Origin: Deuterostichococcus epilithicus
Lineage: Eukaryota; Chlorophyta; Trebouxiophyceae; Prasiolales; Stichococcaceae
DNA: 64,000 bases
Direction: 5' to 3'
Assembly (NCBI GenBank): GCA_033439295.1
Contig: JAVTLE010000015.1
Location: forward strand, 2,108,001-2,172,000
The notes below the pieces were generated by a model that made no database searches, had not been told where the DNA came from, and worked only from the letters and a program-made list of their open reading frames with translations. Every line of letters starts with the position of its first letter. Positions within the stretch are counted from its first letter, which is position 1. Made by a program: the position numbers and the translations under genes. Of the stretch, positions 25,201 to 35,200 are shown piece after piece.

Positions 25201-26825
25201 GCCTGTGTCATACAAACCCCTATGATTCCTGAGTCAATCCGTGGACCTGCAGCTGCTGGTCAACTATGGCGTCGTGGAAGAGAACAACCCGTACGACAAG
25301 CTGCAGCTGACGGCGACCATCCCCAACAGTGACCCGCTGTTCCAGGCCAAGCGCGCCGCGCTGCAGCCGGCGGGCCTTGCCACGCAGCAGGCCTTTGCGC
25401 TGACCGCTGGTCAGGTAGCTCCCTCCTGCAAATTGGAAGCTCATGCAGCGCTGTTGTTGTGGAGGGAGTCCTGCCATGCGCAGAGCCCCAATTAAGCCTG
25501 CAGGCGGCACATTGGCCGGGTGCAGCCTCTTGAGCATGCAGGGCCTGCCAGGTGATGAGCCAGGGGTCTCAGCGTAGGGGCACAGCCGCCCGGCGACAGG
25601 AACCGCAGTCACCACCGGACGAAGCATCCCCGCGACTGGCGCCATGCCTCCGTCGCTGACTAGGCCACCCGCTCCTGCCGTCCCCGCCACCATCTCAGAT
25701 CGTGTTGCGCCTGCCCCCTAAACCCTGCGAACCCTGCGCAGGGCCTGCCGGCCAACCTGGTGCCGTACCTGCGGCTGGCGCACGCGACGACGCCAGAGGA
25801 GATTTCCACCCCAGGCCTGCTGGACCCGGCCCGCTCCGCGCCGCTCAGCCCCAGCAACGAGTCGGAGGCGCTGCACCACCTGTCGCAGTACCTGCAGTCC
25901 CGCATCGGCAGGTGACAGATTTCCGCCAAATGCCTCTGCTCGAGACCTATCGTGGGCGGTGCTGGGCGGGGGGCACCTGTTGCACGGCAGCTGCAGCACC
26001 AAATGCAGCGCATGTAGTCTCTCCTCGTTTCGCAGATGCGGCGTCTCATCTGCGCTGGCCAACATGGCCTGCGGTTCACAATGCTCAGCTGTCGACCCCT
26101 GAACACCGAGCGGCGGCTCCGCCGCGCCGAGGCTGGGCTGAATTTGGCCGGCGCGACAGCCTCTGTGTGGCATAGCAGCATGCACGAGGCGCACATGCAC
26201 GGCAGCGTCACACTCTTAGAACAAACAGACGGCACCGGGGCAGCTGAGGCGTGCAAAGGAGCGGCAGCCTTCCCGATAAATACCGCAATTGTTGCGCAGC
26301 ACACCCCGAACCCTGAGACCCTACCCTCAACCGCAGATACAAGTCCACGGAGGAGGAGGACTCAGCAATCATCGCGGACAGCTCAGCCAAGCCGCGGCAG
26401 CGCGTCGCCGCGCGGCTCATGCGCATCGAGAAGAGCATCCTCAAGCGTGCGCTGCTGCCCCCTGCCTCCACCCTGCTTGCACGTGGCAGGCCACGGCAGG
26501 AGAGGCTGGCAAGGAGGCAGGCTGTGCGGTTGCCACGCTGAAGCATCCCATGTTGCTGCAGCAAGCACTGTGGCCTTGGAGAGGTTCATTCAGGGACCGG
26601 ACATCTTGTTGACACGCTGCGGCGGTGGCCTGCCCCCACGCAGCTGGAGTGTATCGCACGATATGCAAGCAAGCCAGCGTGTGTCACACTCGTAATTGAG
26701 AAGGCATCCACTGCTTTTCTGCAGGGGCGCTGGGGCAGGTGGCAGACCTGAAGGGGCGGGAGGTTGGGAGCCTGGGGAAGCACTCATCGCTCGCGTCGCC
26801 GCTGCACCTCGTCAAGCTAACTTGA
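22256..26825 (+). CDS. SET-domain protein methyltransferase (Rubisco LSMT/SETD class)
   Basis: The start at 22256 (MAHGAVNAAPAPLAPSAMLR) gives a Ser/Arg/Ala-rich leader, possibly a plastid transit peptide; Met at 22307 is an alternative. The SET N-part follows (MGGYLIDSTVAATDLKEGE, TILRVPEHLIVTLN), then the inserted helical iSET region (IFEDEAVAELLTTGKLSEL, SRWYEYIKELDKQRARGQQ, WEAREVDEYLAG, a stretch ending YGELDTVWFMAGSLF), the SET C-part (VTLTADRDYAAGDRVLAWCG, LLVNYGVVEENNPYD) and a helical substrate-binding part (GLPANLVPYLRLAH, LHHLSQYLQSRIGR, VAARLMRIEKSIL). The stop is at 26825. This order is that of lysine/histidine methyltransferases such as Rubisco LSMT, SETD3 and plastid pTAC14; which one cannot be decided here. 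The catalytic Tyr should be in the NYG exon, which is present as one intact and two altered copies. Confidence 0.8.
25001..25095 (+). repeat. Exon copy 1 of the SET gene NYG exon
   Basis: This copy has its own 3' splice site (CCCGCAG) and encodes LLVDYGVVDENKICDKLQ in phase with the preceding exon. It closely matches the intact exon at 25253, but lacks a few bases at its 3' end and runs into a stop soon after. A GT at CCTGTGTGA could serve as donor, so use as an alternative exon is not excluded. Confidence 0.75.
25122..25195 (+). pseudogene. Exon copy 2 of the SET gene NYG exon, degenerate
   Basis: After AACTGCAG the sequence CTGCTGGTCGTCCAAAATATCG keeps the start of the exon and encodes LLVVQNIVEENDPCES before the match fades. 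The conserved YG of the SET motif is lost. It sits between the two better copies. Confidence 0.7.
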
Positions 26826-27111
26826 CACCCGGCAATCTTAAGACATGGGCAGCGGCGGCAGCAAATGCACCCTGAGCAACAGTTTCAAGGACACAGTGCA
26901 GCGGGCAAGTGGACGATGTTGCTTATGGGAGACACTTTGTGTACACTATTGGGTTACTCGTACTGTACGCATCCCATGGCTCAACGACGTGACGATACCA
27001 TCCAAGCCAAATGCACATGGTCAGAACCGGAAAATCTGGAATCAAAGAGTACACGTGCAGGCGCTTGCCCAGGTCTCAGATCTAAAGACAGTCTTTGCCA
27101 TCGTACAGCCC
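26826..27111. other. Intergenic region between convergent 3' ends
   Basis: This short gap separates the stop of the SET gene from the stop of the F-box/propeller gene. No further coding sequence is seen. Confidence 0.4.
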
Positions 27112-27877
27112 TCAGCAGGGCGACCACACAGCTGACATGCCCTCTGCCACCCGCACCGCCGGTGGCGCAATGGTAATGGTGGGGCTACCAATGTCCATAG
27201 AAATGCCATCACTCCGCCCCCCGCCGCCCGCTGCGGGCGGCGGCAGCGGCTGCACGTAGATGCCGAACTTCTCCGGCAGCTCGGTCTCGTCTCCGGGTCC
27301 AGTGCTGCCCGTCTGCAGCCGCTTTCCCTCGCCTGCATGGCATAGCATCAAGCGTCACACGTTTTGTAGGTCCGTCCGCAGGGCTTGAGGGCTTTTCAGA
27401 TGCGCCACACATGTTGGCAACATGACGCAGCGCGGGTGACAGAGTGCAATATTGACACAATGCTGCAGCTGAACCAAACTCGCATGCGCACAAAATCGTC
27501 CAGCATGCAGATGTCCTGGCCCGGGCGGCCACAGCAGCGAGCGGCCACAGGAGCACCGTTCGGGACTCGAATTATCCGTTCTGTGAGATAGCAAGAAAGC
27601 ATAATGCACCGCTTCGGACGAAAGTGGCAAGGCGTCCCGGACCAGACCTGAGCTTTGCAGACTTGAAAGACTCACCGTGACAGAAGGCAGCGGCAAAGCA
27701 AAGCGCATCTGACGCCGGCGACCAAAGCGTGCCCGACTGCGCGTACGAGTCGAAGAACGACTGCTGCTGCTGCACGAAGGCCTGCGGCGCGGCGTACTGG
27801 GCGCACACGGTGTAGGCCGGCTGAGAGCCCGCGCCGCCTGTGCTGCTGCCGCCGCCGCCGCCGCTGCCGCCGCCGCT

Positions 27878-27908
<31 letters not shown>

Positions 27909-30900
27909 CCAGTGGGCAGCGGCTCCCAAACCACCCAGCGCGTTGCCTGAGCCTCCTGGCTGCTGTACGGCTCTGCGTGGGTGCAGGCTGCAGCGTCAAG
28001 GCTGATGGAGGCGATCACAAGAGGGCCCTCAGCTGTGCTGCTGTGTGGAAAGGAGGCTGCCGGCGGGGAGGGGGAGCGGGAGAGGTTGCGGCGACCACGC
28101 CGTAGCGCCGGCTGCGCCCTCCAGAAGCTTTTGCAACACGCACAGACGACCTCTCGGAACGACGTGGGGACGCCGGTTTGCGGCTTACCGGCGCCAAAGA
28201 CGTCGGACAGCGCCAGCAGCGCGCACCGCCGGCCGTCGGGCGACCACTGGTGCGCCACCGCGCGGCCCCAGCCAAGCGGCGCATAATGGTCGGCCGGGAA
28301 AGGCGCATCTGGCGGGTACACCCTGTAGCGCAGAAAGGTGCACACAGGTCAGCGGTGCCGTGCACGTGTCACACGTGTAGCCCTGTGCGAACACCGCCAT
28401 GCCCGGCCACTGCAACGGACTCTTGCCTTCCACAGATGCTGATGGCGGTTCTGCTCTGCGACCGCTTCTGCTGGTGTCACGCCCAGGCAGCGGCGGCCGC
28501 AAGCTCGAACTCTGGCTGCGCAGAAGCGTCAGCGCACTTGTAGGGGGCGCTGTAGGTGGGCATGCCATTGTCGCCCGCCTGGACCGGCTGCCGCAGCACC
28601 GCCCACACCTCGTGCTGCGCCGTCAGCCAGGCAATTGCGGAGGCATCGGGCGCGGCGTTGAAGCATACATGGCCGCCGTCGAAGTGGCCCACCTGCAGAA
28701 AAACATCATTCCCTTTACGACAATTTCGCCAGAGTTTGCAGCTTGTTGCGAACATGCCTTGCCATGTCTGACAGACGGGTGCTTGTCCTCCAAGACAAAC
28801 GGCCAGCCAGGATGCGCAGCCATGTCCCCTTCGTCGTCAAACCGGTGCCTCGTCCAGGTGGACAGATCACGTGTTGGCATGACGGCAGTAGGAGGGGGGG
28901 ACTGACCGTGCACTTCCAGAGATGAGCGGCGCCGCCGCTGGGCCGCGCCGCGGCGCCCGTCGCCGCCGCCTCCCTGCCCGAGTCTTCAGTCGGGGGAGAC
29001 ACCAGCACGAGGGCGCTGCGCACGGCGTCCACGCCCGGCCACTCCGTCTCCGTCTCCGGAAGCAGCATCAGCTCGTGGCCCTGCATCCGGAGGGTAAAGG
29101 ATGTGTATTGGCGGCCACTGTTGCCGCTCGGGTATGCGGAGCTGCTGCTTAGAATCCACCTTCTGCTGCACGCTGCGGCAACGCTCCCCAGCAGCAGCTT
29201 GCCGCCTGCCCAGCAGCAGTATCCTGCTGGGCATTTCCTAACGCGCAGGATGGACAAGTTTGCTCGTCCAAACTCCAAGAAGACGGCCCCGCACCTGACA
29301 CGTCTGCAGAGCATCAGACAGTGCAGCCTAGGGTGCTACACCATCGATTACGAAAACATGGACGCCGGACCCAAGCTGAGCACGGCGGACTGCCTCGTGC
29401 ATGCGCAGCCGCTGCCAAGCAACAACCATCTCCGAGCGTAGCGGCCATTTCGAGCGCAGCGGCAGCCGATGCACACGGACCTCTGGCGTGCGCAGCCACA
29501 GCGGCGCGCGCAATCCCTCCACATGCGCATGCGGCAGCGTCGCCACCTCGGTCCTGAGGACCGCCTGCTGAGCGGCATCGCCGCTTGCCGCCGCCGCCAG
29601 CGCCGCATCTATGTCCAGCACGCCCACCTGCTCGCAATCCACGCACTGCGCGCGCGGGCAGCAAGGGATCAGTAACCAACACGTCAGACAACACACGTTG
29701 GGTGGCTTGGAGACGAGCGCTATGGCTGCAGCGCTCTGCACGAGCTGCAGCAGCTACATCGAGAGACATCGGTTGCAACGCAGCTGCAGACAGAGCACTC
29801 AACCTCTCATGGTGGACCAGAGGGGCTGTATTCAAGACGACTCACCTGCAGAATGCGCCGCCCGTCAGGGCTCCAGGCAATGAACAACGGCCGGCCGACG
29901 GAGACCAGCGCCACATTCGGCGGCTCCACGCCTTCCTCGCCGCTCACAAGGCTCGCCATGGGAACCTCCAGCACTCGCAGTGCCACCCTGTAGCATATTT
30001 GTGAATTCTCTCGGAATGTTCGGAGCCAGACACGGCAGACTGTCGGCTTGGGGTTTGATGCAGCAGCGAAGCCGTGGTCAGAAGGCTGTGTGGCCTGCTC
30101 GCTGTCCATGAGCGCCGGCGGCGCCCGCGACGCCGCCCTGCAGCAGCGACGCCGTGGTCAGACGGCTGTGTGGCTGGTTCGTCAGGCGTGGCTCTCGAAG
30201 GGTGTCCAGGGGTCAGCATCTCAATGTCTGCAGAGGCGGCGCCAGGTGCTGACGGGCCCAAGCGCCTGGCAGCCGAGGCGCCGCTCGTGCTTGGCGACTG
30301 CCCACATCAGGAGGAGCCCGGACCTCAAGGACCCTTTGAGGCCACAAAGTCCGAGTGACTGCCCGCGGACTGCATGTGGAGGGAACTGGGCATAGTGCGG
30401 GCGCCATGCAGTGCCTTTGGTGCAAGCTCGCTTGGGTTGGTACTTGGGCAACAGGGTGCCGGGCGGCGCACTGCATGTGGTGGAAGTTCGACAGCATGGC
30501 AAGGCGGGTGCCGCAGGGGCTCCACAGGTAGAAGAACGGCGGGTAGCGCTGCTGCAGGTCCGCCCGCACCCGCGTCTTGCCGGCCGCATCCTTCTGCGAC
30601 TTCCCAAAGCGCCAGCTCATTGGCAGGGATAGCTTTGAGCGCCGCGGAGCATTGCGGGACGGGCAGCGCCGCTGCAGGTCTGCGCGCACCTGCGCGCCTT
30701 GCCGGACGCATTCTGCTGCAGGAATGACAGCGCAGCTTGCTGCACATGACGAGAACATTCGAGAGGAGGGCGGCGCACAATTATGACAGCGGCAGAGATG
30801 CTGCTGCCCAGGATGCCTGCCGTGCTGCGCACGACCAAAGTGTATGCCACGAAGGCGCCATCGGGGCTCCATGTCGAGTAGTGATTGTAGTAGGCGGCCT

Positions 30901-31793
30901 GTGAGATTGTGGGGGCACGCGCAGCCGAGCACGATCATTGATCTCTGAATCAAGCTGAAACTCCTGCTAGCAAGTTGAATGTAGTACACAGTGGGGGCTG
31001 CGGCACTCAGTAGATGCTGCCGCCCTGGGCGAGCATTGGGAGACTCTGCAGCGACGACCGTCGCAGCTTGATGGCTGATGGACTCAGCTCTGCAACGTAG
31101 TATCATGCGGGCGCACGCATGGCCTGCAACTACCAGGAACTCACCACGGCATTGTTGTACTCGTCGATCTTGTGGCCGGGCCCCGCGACCGGCGTGGCTG
31201 GGTCCCCCAGCGTGACAGGCAGGCTGACGAAGTGGCCAGCCGGCTTGCCGGCTGCACCGGCAGACAGCAGGGCAAGGTTGATTGCGATCTGTTGCGGGCT
31301 GGCGCAAGTTTGGAACGCTTTGCAGGATGGCATACTGACAGGCATGTGGCAGAACATGTCATGATCGCACCATGCCAATCGCTGAAACCACCTGCTTCGA
31401 TCCACAGGCGGCTCCTCGACCGGGCCGACAGCCCATGGCGCCAGGCATAGAGCTGCCGCCACCCGCCCGCCGCTGCAACGGAGACGCAGTCTGATGGGAG
31501 GCAATTCTCCTACATCTAATCACCAGCACGCTGTCTGCTCTTGATATAAGGCGATCCTTTGGTCGAGTGGCACCTTCGAGCATAGCGGGCAGCTGCGCCG
31601 CCGAGTTCTTCAGGAAGGGTTGCTGGACCAGCGCGGCGTATGCAGCCTGCCACAGCCGTTCCGACTCGACTGCCGCCTTCCACGACTTGCTGACACATGA
31701 TGCTACGGCCAGGGACGAGCCGTCCAGCCTCGCTAACACGGCTTCAAGCAGGTGCGCGTCCAGCTGCGAGATATCGGGGGCAGGTTCGGCCAT
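27112..31793 (-). CDS. F-box protein with WD40/TolB-like beta-propeller
   Basis: The first exon (Met at 31793, or 31874) encodes an F-box: DAHLLEAVLARLDGSSLAVA, SCVSKSWKAAVESERLWQAA. Downstream exons repeat a beta-propeller signature at even spacing: YSTWSPDGAFVAYTL (30.9 kb), FFYLWSPCGTRLAML (30.5 kb), LFIAWSPDGRRIL (29.9 kb), AVAHQWSPDGRRCALLALSD (28.3 kb), TLWSPASDALCFAA (27.7 kb) and SAVWSPC at the stop (27112). W-SPDG-R motifs are typical of TolB, DPP4-like and WD40 blades. F-box proteins with propellers usually bring substrates to SCF ubiquitin ligases, so that role is likely but inferred. A long Gly run encoded by GCC/GGC triplets lies at about 27.84-27.91 kb. The join of the F-box exon to the propeller exons is assumed; they could be two genes. 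Confidence 0.65.
27838..27914 (-). repeat. GCC-triplet tract encoding poly-glycine
   Basis: A run of GCC and GCT triplets on the plus strand encodes, on the minus strand, about 30 residues that are nearly all Gly with a few Ser. It lies between two propeller blades and is probably a disordered loop. Confidence 0.8.
30541..30600 (-). repeat. Intact copy of a duplicated exon start (propeller gene)
   Basis: On the minus strand this encodes DAAGKTRVRADLQQRYPP and leads into the blade FFYLWSPCGTRLAML. It is the downstream, coding-competent copy of a tandem pair. Confidence 0.65.
30661..30740 (-). pseudogene. Decayed upstream copy of the exon start (propeller gene)
   Basis: The sequence aligns with 30541-30620 over most of its length (GCGCNGCTGCAGGTCNGC core), offset by 120 nt, with small gaps that break the frame. 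It precedes the intact copy in gene order and is probably intronic now. Confidence 0.6.
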
Positions 31794-32289
31794 CCTGTCG
31801 TCTGCCCGCCGTTCGCCGTTCGAGAAATAAGATAGCCAAGCACCGAGCGGTGGGTTGCTTGTCTGATAATGCAAACAAACTAGTGAGCTTTATTCCCAGG
31901 CGTCACAGTGCTGACTGATCGTGCTGCGCCCTGATATGCACGTGCGAACTGCAGTTCGCCCATGGGGATGATTCGCAGCTCGGCTCAAGGTCCTGCTGGC
32001 GAGCGATCTGTCGCTGGGCAGCATCAAGCCCGCCTGCCTCGAGCATGCACGGCACAGTCGAGCGCCTCGAATTCGTGGGCACGCGTTTGAAACCCAGCCT
32101 GAAGGCAGGCGCCTGCAGGCACTTCAATGTCGGCGCTGGTTGCCAATCTGTTCACCATCTCGCTGCAGTGCATCGTCTATGCAGATAGCGACCTGCCCAT
32201 GTAGATGATTGCTCGGCCGCCCGCCGAGCAAAGTCCCGCAGCTGGTTTCCTGGGTTTCTGAGGGTGGCAGCGCGGCGCACCCAGGCCAC
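31794..32289. promoter_or_regulatory. Divergent upstream region
   Basis: About 500 nt separate the start codons of the F-box/propeller gene (-) and the PHD-ARID gene (+). It should hold both promoters. No defined element was recognised. Confidence 0.4.
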
Positions 32290-35200
32290 ATGGAGCAGGC
32301 TGCCGCACCCTACGTCGTGCCGACCGACGGCAACGAGGAGCTCTGCGGCGGCTGTGCCAGGCCGGGACAGCTGCTGTGCTGCGACGCATGCCCCGCCGCA
32401 TTCCACAGCCAGTGCGCCGGCTACGGTGAGTCTGCCACTTGATCAGCTCCTTGGCCATGAGCGAGGACATCGGCGAGAAAGGCACTGCTGCACGCGCTGA
32501 TGGCGCCCAGCAAGGACATCATGACCATGGTGTGGAGCCCAAGGTTCAGCCCCTGCAGTCCCCTGCCACACCTACAACGCTGCGCTGGTTTTGGCGGCTC
32601 TCAGATGACTCTCACAGCCACACCTTGCGCCTCCTCCATGCTGCAGATGGCGTTGCACCCTAAGCCATCTTCTTGCCTCCGCAACCATTCTGCTGTGAGA
32701 TACGGAGTGTCCACCAGGTGGTGGTGGTCGCGATTTTTTTGGCAGTCGGCAGCCACGAAAAGCAGTTGCCCTGTGCCCATCACATGCACTGCCTGGGTGC
32801 AGGCTCTGTCGAGGACGTACCAGATGGCGAGTGGCTGTGCTGGGCCTGCGCCCTGCGGCTTGGCAAACCGTTCCTGTTCCCGCGCAAGCCGGTGCGGGCG
32901 GCCATGGCCTGCTCTGAAACTCGTGCTCAGACTCAGCCTGCAGCCTTGGCGTGCATCAGCGGCGCACCCTTGCGAACTGGAAGCTTCTGCGCCTGCCCCA
33001 ACAATCATGCGACGCACCGCTTTTCTGTGAGTGTGCTGTGTGCCGGGGCATGGGTGCAGCGGCAGTGTCCGCATCGATTCAGCGCAGCCCAAAGCACCTG
33101 TGCCGGCCGCTGGGTTTATGTGAGCAAGGGCCAAGATTCATAATGCAATCCAGAGCCGTGCCTGACCCGCAGCTGGCGTGCAAGGTGGGCAAGCGGCTGG
33201 TGGTGGCCTTGGTGTCTCAACAGGCGCCGGTGTGGCTGTGACAGGCCGGCAGCGCTGCGCTCGCTGTCCTACAATGCTAACCTTGAACTGTGTCTGCAGC
33301 TGGCGTGCAAGGTTGGCGACCGGCTGATGGTCGCGTCGGCGTCGCGCAAGGCGTCGGTGTGGCCAGGCAAGACGGCCAACCTGGGGGAGGTGTTCCATGC
33401 GGCAACGGTCACGCGTCTGGAGCCCGGCTCCGTGCACGTGCAGTACCTGCCGCCGGCGCAGGCATGTGGCAGCACGCTCTGCAACCTCTGAACTTTGCTG
33501 ATGTCAACGAGAACCCGTGCATGCCCGGCGACTGACGGCGCAATGAGGCTGGGGTGTCAGCAAGCCATCGGACATGGCCGCATGCTACTACCTGCATCCC
33601 TTCACAATGGCCGCAGTGCTGCACGGGGCAGCCCCATCCGTCTGCGCAGCGCAGCGGGCGGCAGCTGCAGCAGGCAGGCGGCAGCTGACCTTGTTTCGGA
33701 ACCCCTCCAAGTCAAGCTGTCTGTCCAATATCGAACAAGCCGGTCGGCATTGCCGCAGGGTGTGGAGCAGCTGCCGCGCAGCAGCGAGCGCCTGTGGCAC
33801 GGCACCACGGACACCGAGCTGGCGTGGACGAAGGCGCCCGCCGGCGCCTTCAGCCCCAATGCCCGTGCCTTCGCCATCGACATCGGCCGTGTGCAAGGTG
33901 CGCAGGCTGTGGCACTGGTTCTGCTTGATGGTTTCGGCTGCCAGCAGACGCTGAACACCTCGCCTCCACAGCGTGGCAGTTTGTGCGGTCAAACGGATGC
34001 GCCTGAGACCAGTACAGCGTTCAGCAGCTGAAGTAGGCTGTCAGTGTTGTGCAGCGAGCCTGCCAGCGGCCGGGCCGCCGCCTCAGCCTGCGGCGCTGGC
34101 GCCAGCAGTGCAGCAGCCATCTGTCGCGCAGCAGCCAGGCGCGCAGGAACCGTGCGCGCGCCTGCCGAGCAGCCAGCCTGCGCGGGCACCTGCCAGGGCG
34201 CCGCCTCGGCCTGCTCCCATATCTATGGCGCTGCCGGCTGCCGCGCCGCGGCGAGTGCAGCTCCCAGCCGTGCTGCCTGCGCCTGCGAGCGTCAGGCCGT
34301 CGGCTGCTGCGGCGCTGGCGCAAGCGCCTGCTGCGGCGCCGGCACGGCCGCTGACCCTTGCGCCTGTCAAGGTGGAAGCAGCCGCTGCCATGGCGCCTGC
34401 GGCAGCCGCATCGGCGGCGCAACGGGGCAAGGCTGCACGCCCGGGCGCGTCAGCATTTACGGCGCTGGCCTCTGGACCAGCAGCGGCGCCGGCGGTCGGC
34501 GCAGGCCTGACGGCTGCGGCGGCTGGCGCGCCGGCAGCAGCGGCCGTGAATGGCCCCGGCCAGACCCCAACAGGCACCGATGCTGACAGTGGTGAAGGTG
34601 CGGGCATAGCGTTGGCTCAGGATTGTCATCAGCCGCAGCGGAAAGCCATGAGGGAGCAGAGCTTGACTGTGACAGTGGTGTTGCACCAGGTAGTCAAGCG
34701 AGCTTTTTGACATTTGCACTGTCTGACTGCAGTTCGCTCGCTGTCGACTGCTGTTGACGGCGCAGGGGGCAAGCATGCTGCTGCGAGGCACCCTGTGTGC
34801 AAAGCGCCTCGCGTAATTTTCGCTTTTGTGTTGGTGCTGCAGCGGCGCAATCTGCAGATGAGGCGGCCTTCCTGGCGGCGCTGCAGCGCTACTGGGCGGG
34901 CCGCGGCCGGCCGCTGCGGCTGCCGGTCCGCTTCTTCAAGGACAAGCCGCTCAGGCTGCATCTGCTGTGGACCCAGGTCATGTCCTACGGCGGCTATGAG
35001 CCGGTGCGCCTGCCGCCCTCAAGCTCTAAAGTAGAACCGCAAAGTTGTAGTGTCTTAATGTGCATCCCTGAATCATCCGTCAGATTTCGTTCAGCATGAG
35101 CCATATTCCTGCATGTTACACAGGTGACGTCTGCGTCGCTGTGGGCGGCGATGGGCCGGTCGCAGGAGCCGCCGCCAAACGCCACCACGCTGTCGCATGT

